DNA of 64,000 bases, taken from positions 84,650-148,649 of the forward strand of contig PAPF01000009.1 of NCBI GenBank assembly GCA_002708825.1, in the 5' to 3' direction. Both the position numbers and the translations under genes were made by a program. Under the pieces are notes generated by a model, which saw nothing but the letters and a program-made list of their open reading frames with translations, was not told the DNA's origin and made no database searches. Of the stretch, positions 1-8,693 are shown one piece after another (positions within the stretch are counted from its first letter, which is position 1; the number at the start of each line of letters is the position of its first letter). The DNA is from Phyllobacteriaceae bacterium. Lineage in GTDB: Bacteria; Pseudomonadota; Alphaproteobacteria; Rhizobiales; Rhizobiaceae.

Positions 1-879
1 GCGGTCGCGGTTCTTTGCCACGATGACATACTTGCCCTCCGCCAGGACCATGGAGGCGAAGGCCCCGACATTCTCTCGCACGATGTCGCCGGCTTCCGTC
101 ATCACGACCCAGGATGTGTCGGCAATGGCCTCGCCACCGCGCTCGCGGACCAGTTTCAGGGTGAGTTGGGCGGCCCGGTGTTCCACCACGGCCTCGGTCA
201 GCTTGCCCGATTCCACGCGGATGTCGGAACGGATCACGGCGTTGACGGAGCCATAGGTGGAGACGACATGATAGGTTCCCGCATTCAGGCGCACCACCGT
301 TCCCGGTTTCACGTCGGGAATGATGAGCGCGCGGTCACCGTTCTCGTCTTCCTTGATGTCATAGATGGAGAATTTCAGCTTCTGCGCCGGAATGCGGACG
401 CCGCCCGAAAGCATGGCGTTGAGCTTCAAGCCGCCCGCATCGAGTACGAGCGTTTCCGCCCGCGTCTCGCCGGGATTGATCGTCACGCGCTTGGTCGCTC
501 CGGCGCGCCCGAACGCCGCATGGACGAGGTAGGACCCGGGCGCCAGGTCGAACCCGGCGCTGCCGCCCTGGGCGCTGGCAACGAGAGGCAGCTGTCCGTC
601 ATCGCCGGGAGTCGGGAGAAACACCCGCCAGACCATGCCGCGCGGGATCGGTTCGGAGCCTTCCACGAGGGTGGCGGCGAGTGTGAGGCGGCCGGCCCGG
701 ACCGCAAGCGGACCGGAATCGGGCGCGGGCGCATAGGCACGGATGCCGGGCAGGTTGATCGGTGGCAGGTCGGGGCCGGTCGCGTTCTGCGCCGATGCCG
801 CCGGCATCATCCATGCAAGGGCTGCGAGGGCCGGCAAGCCCGCGCGAATCCGGTCCAGACAGTGTGTCCATGCGCTCAT
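1..879 (-). CDS. Secreted protein of unknown function, 3' end outside the window
   Basis: This frame stays open from an ATG at 879 to the left edge, giving 293 codons without a stop; the C-terminus is missing. The N-terminus has a positive-hydrophobic signal peptide ending in an AxA motif near residue 30 (PAASA then QNA), so the product is probably exported. The rest is rich in short beta-type segments with repeated 'pG.Y.v.a' patterns (SYLVHAAFG, TYHVVSTYG, KYVIVAKNR), like carboxypeptidase-regulatory or immunoglobulin-like repeats. I do not recognise the family and assign no function. It is divergent from the nitroreductase gene. An in-frame TGA shortly upstream leaves 879 as the only reasonable start. 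Confidence 0.75.
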   Translation of the reverse strand, partial: MSAWTHCLDRIRAGLPALAALAWMMPAASAQNATGPDLPPINLPGIRAYAPAPDSGPLAVRAGRLTLAATLVEGSEPIPRGMVWRVFLPTPGDDGQLPLVASAQGGSAGFDLAPGSYLVHAAFGRAGATKRVTINPGETRAETLVLDAGGLKLNAMLSGGVRIPAQKLKFSIYDIKEDENGDRALIIPDVKPGTVVRLNAGTYHVVSTYGSVNAVIRSDIRVESGKLTEAVVEHRAAQLTLKLVRERGGEAIADTSWVVMTEAGDIVRENVGAFASMVLAEGKYVIVAKNRDR

Positions 880-990
880 GGCTTGCCATCAAGCCCAAGG
901 CGGTGGCAATTTCAAGGCCGAAAAGCCGCCTGCGGCTCCAGCCTGTGGCCATTCCGGCCGACAATGCCATGCACAAGTGAGGACCGGGTA

Positions 991-1572
991 TTGAATGCAC
1001 TTGCAGACTATCTCCTGACGCGCCAGTCACCGGCGATCCCCATGCTCAGGGAGCCCGGACCGGGCCCGGACGAGATCGAGACCATGATCCGGATCGCCGC
1101 CCGCGTTCCCGATCACGGAAAGCTGCAGCCCTGGCGGTTCATTCTCTACCGGGGCGAGGCGCGCCACCGCGTCGGCGAACTGCTCGCCGCGCGGCTGGAG
1201 GAACGCGACGGGCCGCTCACCGCAGGCGCGCGGGAAAAGGAACTGGAGCGGTTCTCGCGGGCGCCGCTGGTCGTCGGCGTGATTTCCTGTCCACGGGAAA
1301 GCGACAAGATACCGCAATGGGAAATGTTCCTGTCCGCCGGCGCGGCCTGCATGAACCTCGTCCATGCTGCCCATGCACTGGGATACGGTGCCAACTGGAT
1401 CACCAACTGGTATTCGGAGGACGGAGAGGCGCGGCGCCTTCTGGGCCTGAAGGCTGATGAGAGGGTTGCCGGGTTCGTTCACATAGGCACGGTCGAGGGA
1501 AGCCGTGCGGACCGGCCGCGTCCGGAGCCCGCCGATGTCATGAGCGACTATGCCGGACCGGAGGACGCGTGA
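991..1572 (+). CDS. Nitroreductase family protein
   Basis: A 193-residue FMN-dependent nitroreductase-fold protein of the compact YdjA-like type, expected to reduce nitro or quinone compounds with NAD(P)H; the physiological substrate is unknown. The conserved start 'NALADYLLTR.S', the segment 'ARVPDHGKLQPWRF' (FMN and substrate loop) and 'GYGANWITNW' are typical. I chose a TTG start at 991 because GAGG lies 8 nt upstream and homologues begin at this point. An in-frame ATG at 964 has no clear ribosome-binding site but would add only nine residues. The stop overlaps the start of the next gene (TGATG), so the two are probably translated together. Confidence 0.82.
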   Translation: MNALADYLLTRQSPAIPMLREPGPGPDEIETMIRIAARVPDHGKLQPWRFILYRGEARHRVGELLAARLEERDGPLTAGAREKELERFSRAPLVVGVISCPRESDKIPQWEMFLSAGAACMNLVHAAHALGYGANWITNWYSEDGEARRLLGLKADERVAGFVHIGTVEGSRADRPRPEPADVMSDYAGPEDA

Positions 1573-2174
1573 TGTTTTACCAGCCCGCCAAAGGCCATGG
1601 CCTGCCGCATGATCCGTTCAAGGCGATCGTCGCGCCCAGGCCGATCGGTTGGATCTCGACGCGCTCGAAGGACGGCAGCCTCAACCTGGCGCCCTATTCC
1701 TTCTTTAATGCCATCTCGACCCATCCCCATCTCCTGTTCTTCTCGTCGGAAGGCGAGAAGGACAGCGTGCGCAATGCCCGCGAGACCGGCGAGTTCGTCT
1801 GCAACCTGGTCTCCGCCGACCTGTTCGAACAGATGAACAAGAGTTCGGTGGATGCACCACGCGGCACGTCCGAATTCGACTATGCCGGCCTGACACCAAC
1901 CGATTGCCGGCTGGTGCGCACGCCGCGGGTGGCCGAGGCCCATGCCGCGCTGGAATGCCGCGTGACCGACATCCAGGAACCGCGGGGGCTGGAAGGCCGC
2001 GTGGCCGGCGTCTTCCTGGTGTTCGGCGAGGTGGTCGGCGTCCATATCGACGAATCGATCATGACTGACGGCCTTGTCGACATCGTGAAGGCCGGTACGG
2101 TCTCACGGTTGGGCTACATGGATTACGCGAAGGTGACGGAAGTATTTTCGGCACGCCGGCCGCGTTGGGAGTGA
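1572..2174 (+). CDS. Flavin reductase-like domain protein (FMN-binding split barrel)
   Basis: A 200-residue protein of the DIM6/NTAB flavin reductase-like family. It begins with the characteristic segment 'KAIVAPRPIGWISTRS', followed by 'NLAPYSFFNAIS' and 'KDSVRNARETGEFVCNLV', which form the FMN-binding barrel. Such proteins bind FMN and reduce it or use it on unknown substrates. The ATG at 1572 overlaps the stop of the nitroreductase and has GGAGGA about 8 nt upstream. The pair may act on the same substrate, but that is inference from coupling only. Confidence 0.85.
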   Translation: MFYQPAKGHGLPHDPFKAIVAPRPIGWISTRSKDGSLNLAPYSFFNAISTHPHLLFFSSEGEKDSVRNARETGEFVCNLVSADLFEQMNKSSVDAPRGTSEFDYAGLTPTDCRLVRTPRVAEAHAALECRVTDIQEPRGLEGRVAGVFLVFGEVVGVHIDESIMTDGLVDIVKAGTVSRLGYMDYAKVTEVFSARRPRWE

Positions 2175-2347
2175 CCGGCCCCGCCCGTGAGGGCAGGGCA
2201 GGCTTGCCTTTCGCGCTGCAATGCATTAAGGCGCGACCATTCCACACACGGGCTTCGGGCCTGACCGGGAGAAATCCGGTCCGGTCCTCCGGTGGCGGCA
2301 CACGCTGTCATTGCCCGTGGAGGTTCAACCGGAAAGGATAGATGCAG

Positions 2348-3142
2348 ATGTCTCTGCCTGATTTCTCCATGCGCCAGCTTCTGGAAGCCGGCGTCCACTT
2401 TGGTCACCAGACCCACCGCTGGAACCCCAAGATGTCGAGCTACATCTTCGGCGCCCGCAACAACATCCACATCATCGACCTGTCGCAGACGGTGCCGCTG
2501 CTGCACCAGGCGCTCAAGGCCGTGTCCGACACCGTTGCCGGTGGCGGCCGCGTCCTGTTCGTCGGCACCAAGCGCCAGGCCTCCGACCTGGTCGCCGACG
2601 CCGCCAAGCGGTCCGCGCAGTATTACGTGAATTCCCGCTGGCTCGGCGGCATGCTGACCAACTGGAAGACGATCTCGAACTCCATCCAGCGCCTGCGCAA
2701 GCTTGAGGAACTGCTGGCCGGCGAAGCCCAGGGCTTCACCAAGAAGGAGCGCCTGAACCTCGAGCGCGAGTGCGACAAGCTCGACCGCGCGCTCGGCGGC
2801 ATCAAGGACATGGGCTCGACGCCGGACCTGATGTTCGTGATCGACACCAACAAGGAAGCGATCGCCATCCAGGAAGCCAAGCGCCTTGGCATCCCGGTCG
2901 TCGCGATCCTCGATTCCAACTGCGACCCGGACCTCGTCGACTACCCGATCCCCGGCAATGACGACGCCGCACGCGCCATCTCGCTCTATTGCGACCTGAT
3001 CGCGCGCGCCGCCATCGACGGCATTGCGCGCCAGCAGGGTTCCATGGGCGTCGACCTGGGCGCTTCGGAAGAGGCACCGGCCGAACCGGCTCTCGACGAC
3101 ACGCCTGCGGAAGCCGCCCCGGGCGCCGAAGGCGAAGCCTGA
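2348..3142 (+). CDS. rpsB: 30S ribosomal protein S2
   Basis: Ribosomal protein S2 of the small subunit, 264 residues. The N-terminus '[28 protein letters not shown]' region and the internal '[15 protein letters not shown]' and '[18 protein letters not shown]' segments are family signatures. The C-terminus carries an acidic, Ala/Pro-rich tail of about 30 residues, common in alphaproteobacteria. There are ATGs at 2342 and 2348; I chose 2348 because the GGAAAGGA ribosome-binding site is too close to the first and because S2 homologues start with M-(A/S)-LPDF. It heads the rpsB-tsf-pyrH-frr block. Confidence 0.97.
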   Translation: MSLPDFSMRQLLEAGVHFGHQTHRWNPKMSSYIFGARNNIHIIDLSQTVPLLHQALKAVSDTVAGGGRVLFVGTKRQASDLVADAAKRSAQYYVNSRWLGGMLTNWKTISNSIQRLRKLEELLAGEAQGFTKKERLNLERECDKLDRALGGIKDMGSTPDLMFVIDTNKEAIAIQEAKRLGIPVVAILDSNCDPDLVDYPIPGNDDAARAISLYCDLIARAAIDGIARQQGSMGVDLGASEEAPAEPALDDTPAEAAPGAEGEA

Positions 3143-3158
3143 TTGGCGGTCATGTGAG

Positions 3159-3176
3159 GGCGGCTGTCATGCCGCC
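3159..3176 (+). terminator. Hairpin in the rpsB-tsf gap, possible attenuator
   Basis: GGCGGC (3159-3164) and GCCGCC (3171-3176) form a 6-bp stem with a 6-nt loop. There is no T-run, so this is more likely a pause or partial attenuator lowering tsf relative to rpsB than a full terminator. Confidence 0.35.
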
Positions 3177-3298
3177 GTCACGCGACGTACCGTATTCCAG
3201 CCGGACGCGGGCGATCTCCGCGTCCATTTTCCGGCGCATCGCGGCGGCAAGGACGCCGGTGTGATGCGCCCTCGCATTTCGACATGACGAGGCGACTT

Positions 3299-4222
3299 AT
3301 GACGATTACCGCTGCAATGGTGAAGGAACTGCGCGAGAAGACCGGCGCAGGCATGATGGACTGCAAGACCGCGCTCAACGAAACGGCCGGCGACATGGAA
3401 GCCGCCGTCGACTGGCTGCGCGCCAAGGGCATTGCCAAGGCCGACAAGAAGGCCGGCCGCACGGCTGCCGAAGGCCTTGTCGGCATCGCTTCCGACGGCC
3501 CGTCCGCCGTGGTGGTGGAAGTGAACTCCGAGACCGACTTCGTGGCGCGCAACGAGGCCTTCCAGGATCTGGTTGCCGGCATTGCCAGGACGGCGCTGAC
3601 GACCGACGGTTCCGTCGATGCGGTTGGCGCGGCCTCCTATCCGGCTTCCGGCAAGTCTGTCGCCGACACCGTGAAGGACGCTGTCGGCACGATCGGCGAG
3701 AACCTGACGCTTCGCCGTTCCGCCAAGCTGTCCGTCGGCAAGGGCGCGGTTGCGACCTATGTCCACAACTCCGTGGCCGATGGTCTTGGCAAGCTGGCCG
3801 TGCTGGTCGGCATCGAGACGGACGGCGACGCGGAAAAGGCCGCGGCCTTCGCCCGCCAGGTTGCCATGCACGTCGCCGCGACCAACCCGCTGGCACTGAC
3901 GGATGCCGAGGTGGATGCCGACGTCGCCGCTCGCGAAAAGGCGATCTTCATCGAGCAGGCCCGCGAATCGGGCAAGCCCGAGAACATCATCGAAAAGATG
4001 GTGGAAGGCCGCATGCGCAAGTTCTACGAGGAAGTCGTGCTGCTCAAGCAGGCCTTCGTCATGAATCCCGACCTGACGGTCGAGAAGGCGCTTGCCGAAG
4101 CCGTCAAGGAAATCGGCGCCCCGGCGAAACTGACCGGTTTCGTGCGCTTCGCCGTGGGCGAGGGCGTCGAGAAGGAAGAAACCGATTTCGCCGCCGAAGT
4201 GGCTGCTGCCGCCAAGGGCTGA
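3299..4222 (+). CDS. tsf: Elongation factor Ts
   Basis: The nucleotide-exchange factor for EF-Tu, 307 residues, cytoplasmic. The N-terminus '[21 protein letters not shown]' region and the following '[14 protein letters not shown]' are the UBA-like EF-Ts signature; '[18 protein letters not shown]' is the core EF-Tu contact containing the conserved TDFVA motif. ATG at 3299 matches the family start and has GAGGCG 5-8 nt upstream; the in-frame ATG at 3284 would add five residues without homology. It lies 156 bp after rpsB, the universal partner. Confidence 0.97.
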   Translation: MTITAAMVKELREKTGAGMMDCKTALNETAGDMEAAVDWLRAKGIAKADKKAGRTAAEGLVGIASDGPSAVVVEVNSETDFVARNEAFQDLVAGIARTALTTDGSVDAVGAASYPASGKSVADTVKDAVGTIGENLTLRRSAKLSVGKGAVATYVHNSVADGLGKLAVLVGIETDGDAEKAAAFARQVAMHVAATNPLALTDAEVDADVAAREKAIFIEQARESGKPENIIEKMVEGRMRKFYEEVVLLKQAFVMNPDLTVEKALAEAVKEIGAPAKLTGFVRFAVGEGVEKEETDFAAEVAAAAKG

Positions 4223-4257
4223 TAGCCGGCCTGCCGGCGGGCCGGAAAAATGCGACG

Positions 4258-4288
4258 GGGCGCTGCGTGACAACGCGGCGCCCTTCGT
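4258..4288 (+). terminator. Hairpin between tsf and pyrH
   Basis: A 10-bp stem with one T-G pair (GGGCGCTGCG at 4258-4267 with CGCGGCGCCC at 4274-4283) encloses the loop TGACAA and is followed by TTCGTGT. A second 6-bp hairpin precedes it (4226-4231 with 4240-4245). The weak T-tail suggests partial termination between tsf and pyrH. Confidence 0.5.
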
Positions 4289-4331
4289 GTATCCGCATCC
4301 CCGATCCGCCCGACTCCGCAAAGGAAAATCC

Positions 4332-5054
4332 ATGACGTCCGAGCCCCTCTACCGCCGCGTACTTCTCAAGGCCTCGGGCGAGGCGCTGATGGGCGGGCAG
4401 GGGTTTGGCATTGACGTTTCCGTCTCGGACCGGATCGCCGCCGACATCGCCGAAGCCCGCGCCATGGGGGTCGAGGTCGGCGTCGTGATCGGCGGCGGCA
4501 ACATCTTCCGCGGCGTTGCCGTGGCCTCCAAGGGCGGGGACCGGGTAACCGGCGACCACATGGGCATGCTGGCCACCGTGATCAATTCGCTCGCGCTGAG
4601 AACCTCGCTCGTCAAGCTCGGCATTGACGCCGTCGTGCTGTCGGCCATCGCCATGCCGGAACTGTGCGAGAGTTTTTCGCAGCGTCAGGCCACGGCCTAC
4701 ATGAATGCCGGCAAGGTGGTCATCTTCGCAGGCGGCACCGGGAACCCCTTCTTCACCACCGATTCAGCCGCTGCCCTGCGCGCCGCCGAGATCGGGGCCG
4801 ATGCCCTGTTCAAGGGCACGCAGGTCGATGGCATCTATTCGGCCGATCCCAAGAAGGATCCGACGGCCGAGCGCTTCGATCAGATCACGCATGACGAGGT
4901 GATCTCGCGCGGACTGAACGTCATGGACACCGCGGCAATCGCGCTTGCGCGCGAGAACAACATTCCGATAATCGTCTATTCCATTCATGAAAAAGGCGGA
5001 TTCGGCGAAATTCTGCGTGGCAATGGCCGTTGTACGGTCGTGCGCGATTCCTGA
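4332..5054 (+). CDS. pyrH: UMP kinase
   Basis: Phosphorylates UMP to UDP with ATP in pyrimidine nucleotide synthesis; 240 residues, amino-acid-kinase fold, hexameric in the family. 'RVLLKASGEALMG' is the phosphate-binding N-terminus, 'GVVIGGGNIFRG' the glycine-rich loop, and 'GTGNPFFTTDSAAALRA' and 'DGIYSADPKKDPTA' are specific to bacterial UMP kinase. The ATG at 4332 has AAAGGA 6 nt upstream; an earlier in-frame ATG at 4287 lies inside the hairpin region and lacks homology. frr follows 42 bp downstream, as usual. Confidence 0.97.
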   Translation: MTSEPLYRRVLLKASGEALMGGQGFGIDVSVSDRIAADIAEARAMGVEVGVVIGGGNIFRGVAVASKGGDRVTGDHMGMLATVINSLALRTSLVKLGIDAVVLSAIAMPELCESFSQRQATAYMNAGKVVIFAGGTGNPFFTTDSAAALRAAEIGADALFKGTQVDGIYSADPKKDPTAERFDQITHDEVISRGLNVMDTAAIALARENNIPIIVYSIHEKGGFGEILRGNGRCTVVRDS

Positions 5055-5096
5055 AGCGGGCGCGCGTCCTGTTGGCCGAACTGGAGGATTGAAAGC

Positions 5097-5657
5097 ATGA
5101 GCAACGGCATCGACATGAAAGATCTTGAGCGCCGCATGGAAGGCGCGGTCAACGCCTTCAAGAACGACCTGGGGTCCATCCGCACCGGGCGCGCTTCTTC
5201 CAACCTGCTCGACGCGATCACGGTCGAAGCCTATGGCGCCGCCATGCCGATCAACCAGGTCGCCACCGTCTCGGTTCCCGAACCGCGCATGATCTCGGTG
5301 TCGGTCTGGGACAAGACCATGGTCGGCGCCGTCGACCGGGCGATCCGTGAATCCAACCTCGGCTTCAATCCGATCATGGACGGCACGACGCTGCGTATCC
5401 CCGTTCCCGAACTCAACGAGGAGCGCCGCAAGGAACTGGTAAAGATTTCCCATCAGTATGCCGAGCAGGCGCGTATCGCCGCCAGGCATGTTCGCCGCGA
5501 TGGCATGGACCATCTCAAGAAAGCCGAAAAGGATGGCGATATCAGCCAGGATGAGCACCGCGCATTGTCCGACCGGGTCCAGAAACTGACCGACGACACC
5601 ATTGCGCGGATCGACAAGCTCGGCCACGAAAAGGAAGCCGAGATCATGCAGGTTTGA
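5097..5657 (+). CDS. frr: Ribosome recycling factor
   Basis: Splits post-termination ribosomes together with EF-G; 186 residues, the normal length. '[16 protein letters not shown]' is the family signature near the N-terminus, and '[22 protein letters not shown]' with '[17 protein letters not shown]' completes the three-helix bundle and hinge. A GGAGG ribosome-binding site precedes the ATG at 5097. Position between pyrH and uppS is conserved in alphaproteobacteria. Confidence 0.97.
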   Translation: MSNGIDMKDLERRMEGAVNAFKNDLGSIRTGRASSNLLDAITVEAYGAAMPINQVATVSVPEPRMISVSVWDKTMVGAVDRAIRESNLGFNPIMDGTTLRIPVPELNEERRKELVKISHQYAEQARIAARHVRRDGMDHLKKAEKDGDISQDEHRALSDRVQKLTDDTIARIDKLGHEKEAEIMQV

Positions 5658-5704
5658 GCCGCGCCGGCGCGCGCGGCCACCGATCGCGAGGACCGGGGCA
5701 CGTC

Positions 5705-6421
5705 ATGTCACAACCCGCCCATGTGGCGATCATCATGGATGGCAATGGCCGCTGGGCCGAACAGCGGCACCTGCCGCGCAGCGCCGGCCACAAGGCCGGC
5801 GTGGACGCCTTGCGCCGGACCGTCCGCGCCGCAGGCGAAATCGGGTTGGACTATCTGACAGTCTACGCCTTTTCCTCGGAAAACTGGTCCCGCCCGGCGG
5901 GCGAGGTCACCGACCTGCTGGGGCTTTTCCGCCTGTTCGTGCGCCGCGACCTGGCGGAACTTCACGCCAATGGCGTGCGCGTTCGCATGATCGGCGACCG
6001 GGAAGGCCTGGCCCGCGATCTGGTCGCGCTGATCGACGAGGCGGAAGTGCTGACCCGCGACAATACCGGCTTGACGCTCGTCATCGCGTTCAACTACGGC
6101 GCGCGCGATGAACTCACCCGGGCAATGCAGCAGATCGCCGCGCGTGTGGAGCGTGGCGAGATCGCCGCCGGTGACGTCACCACGGACATGATTTCCGGCC
6201 ATCTCGATACCGCGGGCATCCCGGACCCGGACCTCGTCATCCGCACGAGCGGCGAACTGCGCCTTTCCAATTTCATGCTTTGGCAGGCCGCCTACGCCGA
6301 GTTCCTGTTTCCCGACTGCTACTGGCCGGATTTTTCGGAGCGCCACCTGCGCGAGGCCGTCGAGGCATTCGCGGCGCGTGACCGCCGCTTCGGCGGCTTG
6401 CGGCAACAGGATATCGCCTAG
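5705..6421 (+). CDS. uppS: Undecaprenyl diphosphate synthase (cis-prenyltransferase)
   Basis: Makes undecaprenyl diphosphate from FPP and IPP, the lipid carrier for peptidoglycan and LPS O-units. 238 residues. The catalytic Asp lies in '[12 protein letters not shown]' (residue 12), and the C-terminal '[11 protein letters not shown]' and '[10 protein letters not shown]' segments are characteristic. ATG at 5705 begins at the family start; longer starts add unrelated residues. The TAG stop shares its last base with the GTG start of cdsA. Confidence 0.96.
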   Translation: MSQPAHVAIIMDGNGRWAEQRHLPRSAGHKAGVDALRRTVRAAGEIGLDYLTVYAFSSENWSRPAGEVTDLLGLFRLFVRRDLAELHANGVRVRMIGDREGLARDLVALIDEAEVLTRDNTGLTLVIAFNYGARDELTRAMQQIAARVERGEIAAGDVTTDMISGHLDTAGIPDPDLVIRTSGELRLSNFMLWQAAYAEFLFPDCYWPDFSERHLREAVEAFAARDRRFGGLRQQDIA

Positions 6422-7257
6422 TGAGCAATCTGCGTCAGCGCGTCATCTCGGCACTCGTCCTGGCGGTCATCGTCCTGACGCTGACCTGGCTGGGCGGAAT
6501 CTGGTTCCGCTTCGTGGCAGCGGTCATCGGCGTGGCGGTGATGCACGAATGGCTTTCCATGCATCGCGACAGGCTGAACCCGGCGGTTCGCGCCACGGCC
6601 TGGGCCGCCATCGCGGCGGTGGCGGCGGCAATCCTCGCCGACCTTCCGGCCGCCTGGGCCGGCCTTCTGATCGCGGGCGCCGGTTTCGCACTGCTTTCGC
6701 TCGGCATCCTGCGCGGTCAGGGCGGTCTCGGGGCGCTCGGCTTTGTCTATGCGGCGGCACCCGCCCTTGTGCTTGCCAAGCTGCGCGGTGCCGACCCTTC
6801 CGGGCTGACGGCCATGCTGTTCCTCTTCGCCGTGGTCTGGGGCACCGACATCGCGGCCTATTTCTGCGGCCGGGCGCTGGGCGGGCCGAAGCTTGCGCCT
6901 TCCATCTCGCCGGGAAAGACCATTTCCGGTGCGATTGGCGGGGCGGCCGGTGGTGTGGCCGCCGGCGTCGGCGTCATGGCCATGACGGGCGCCATGGCGG
7001 GCGCCGCCGCATGGACGGTGCCGCTCCTTGCCTTGGCCATGTCGGTCGTTTCGCAGGCAGGCGACCTGTTCGAATCGGCGATCAAGCGCAAGGCCGGCGT
7101 GAAGGACAGCTCGAACCTCATCCCCGGTCACGGCGGCGTGATGGACCGGGTTGACGCTCTTGTCATCGCCGCCATCCTTCTCTACCTCTTCTGCGTCGTC
7201 ACCGGGGGAGCGGATTCTCCGGCATCGGGGGTTTTTCCGGCCTTTGGATGGCGTTAG
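6421..7257 (+). CDS. cdsA: Phosphatidate cytidylyltransferase
   Basis: Forms CDP-diacylglycerol from phosphatidic acid and CTP at the inner membrane; 278 residues with about seven or eight hydrophobic segments. The C-terminal family signature is clear: 'SQAGDLFESAIKRKAGVKDSS' region followed by 'IPGHGGVMDRVDALV'. The GTG start overlaps the uppS stop by one base, giving tight coupling. In most alphaproteobacteria dxr comes next; here the stop is followed by only 74 bp and then rseP. Confidence 0.95.
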   Translation: MSNLRQRVISALVLAVIVLTLTWLGGIWFRFVAAVIGVAVMHEWLSMHRDRLNPAVRATAWAAIAAVAAAILADLPAAWAGLLIAGAGFALLSLGILRGQGGLGALGFVYAAAPALVLAKLRGADPSGLTAMLFLFAVVWGTDIAAYFCGRALGGPKLAPSISPGKTISGAIGGAAGGVAAGVGVMAMTGAMAGAAAWTVPLLALAMSVVSQAGDLFESAIKRKAGVKDSSNLIPGHGGVMDRVDALVIAAILLYLFCVVTGGADSPASGVFPAFGWR

Positions 7258-7331
7258 AACCGCAGCCATCGTGTTGCCTCGCTCGCGGCCGAGTGTGCGG
7301 GATCGGAAACGCCTAGCGTAGGGAAGATTAC

Positions 7332-8480
7332 GTGTCGGATCTTCTGACTTCACTTGCCGGAACGGATGGCATCCTGCTGGGCGTGATCGTCCCGTTCCTG
7401 TTCGTTCTTGTCATCGTCGTCTTCGTGCATGAGATGGGTCACTATCTCGTCGGCCGCTGGTGCGGTATCGCGGCAAAATCCTTTTCCATCGGCTTCGGAC
7501 CGGAGATCGCGGGCTTCACCGACCGCCACGGCACGCGCTGGAAACTTTCGCTGATCCCGCTGGGCGGATATGTGAAATTTCTTGGCGACATGACGGTCAC
7601 GAGTTCCACCGCCGACGAGGGTGAACTGGCCAGCCTCACGCAAGCCGAACGCGCGCGCGCCTTTCATCTCCAGCCGGTATGGAAACGCTTCCTGACCGTG
7701 CTGGCCGGCCCTGTTTTCAATTTCATCCTCACGATCATCGTCTTCGCCGTCATGTTCGCCACAAGCGGCCGTTTCGAGATGGATGCGGTCGTCGGCGACC
7801 TGGTCCCGGACGGCCCGGCCGTCGCTGCCGGTTTCGAGCCGGGCGACCGGTTCGTCTCGATGGATGGCATTCCGGTCGGCGATTTCACCGATATCCAGCG
7901 TTATGTGCCCACCCAGGCAGGCGAACCGATTCGCTTCGTTGTCGAGCGCAACGGCACGGAGGTCGAGTTGACCGTAACGCCGGAGCGGGTGGAGCAGACC
8001 GATCCGCTGGGCAACCGGATCACCCGCTACCTCATCGGCATCCAGGCCGACAATTCGCCGAATGCGACCCGCCATATCGAGCTCGGGCCACTCGAATCGC
8101 TCGGCCATGCGGTGAGCGAAACCGGCTACGTGATCGTCGCGACCGGTCAATTCATGAAACGTCTTGTCATGGGCCGTGAAGACCGCTGCCAGCTTGGCGG
8201 ACCTGTGAAGATCGCCGACATGGCGGGCAAGGCGGCCGCCAAGGGCTTCGTCTGGCTGGTGCAATTGATCGCCATGCTGTCGGTGGGAATAGGAATTCTC
8301 AATCTGTTGCCCATTCCGCCTCTTGATGGCGGCCACCTGATGTTCTACGCCATCGAGGCGGTAAAGGGGCGGCCGGTCTCGGAAGCCGCCCTCGAGTCGG
8401 TTTACAAGGGCGGGTTTCTGATCGTGCTTTTGTTCATGGGGTTCGTTTTCTGGAACGACCTCGTCGCGTGCAGGATGTAG
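7332..8480 (+). CDS. rseP: Site-2 intramembrane zinc metalloprotease RseP
   Basis: Membrane protease that cleaves anti-sigma factors or signal-peptide remnants inside the membrane. 382 residues. The zinc-binding HExxH motif is HEMGH at residues 33-37 in the first transmembrane helix; a PDZ domain spans about 125-205 ('DGPAVAAGFEPGDRF'); the third zinc ligand lies in 'LLPIPPLDGGHL' near residue 335. The GTG start at 7332 is preceded by AGGGAAG. It is directly upstream of bamA, the conserved envelope-quality neighbourhood. Confidence 0.95.
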   Translation: MSDLLTSLAGTDGILLGVIVPFLFVLVIVVFVHEMGHYLVGRWCGIAAKSFSIGFGPEIAGFTDRHGTRWKLSLIPLGGYVKFLGDMTVTSSTADEGELASLTQAERARAFHLQPVWKRFLTVLAGPVFNFILTIIVFAVMFATSGRFEMDAVVGDLVPDGPAVAAGFEPGDRFVSMDGIPVGDFTDIQRYVPTQAGEPIRFVVERNGTEVELTVTPERVEQTDPLGNRITRYLIGIQADNSPNATRHIELGPLESLGHAVSETGYVIVATGQFMKRLVMGREDRCQLGGPVKIADMAGKAAAKGFVWLVQLIAMLSVGIGILNLLPIPPLDGGHLMFYAIEAVKGRPVSEAALESVYKGGFLIVLLFMGFVFWNDLVACRM

Positions 8481-8515
8481 AGTGGGAGGTTTCCGGGCGA
8501 AGGCGATTTAGCGAT

Positions 8516-8575
8516 TGTTTACCATGGTTGCAGTCGGGCGTGGCGTTAAAGCCACGGTGGCGGACTTAGTAAACA
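8516..8575. promoter_or_regulatory. Nested inverted repeats upstream of bamA
   Basis: In the 213-bp rseP-bamA gap an outer 7-bp inverted repeat (TGTTTAC at 8516-8522 and GTAAACA at 8569-8575) encloses a perfect hairpin, CGTGGC (8539-8544) and GCCACG (8551-8556) with loop GTTAAA. The bamA promoter must lie in this gap or further upstream; a weak candidate is TTGCTT about 8594 with ATTACG 17 bp later. The repeats could be an operator or an mRNA structure. Confidence 0.4.
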
Positions 8576-8693
8576 CAATTTAACCGCCAGCCTTGCTTGT
8601 GTTGAAAATCCGGGTATTACGGTGTGGAGCAAGCGCCGGAAATTGCCCGGTATTCTCGCCAGGGGACTTCGAGAAACAAGGTAATTGAACCTG

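Noticed and set aside
166-990. N-terminal extension of the nitroreductase frame into the upstream gene
   Set aside because: The extension is antisense to a minus-strand gene with a signal peptide and has no homology; the nitroreductase starts near 991 (or 964).
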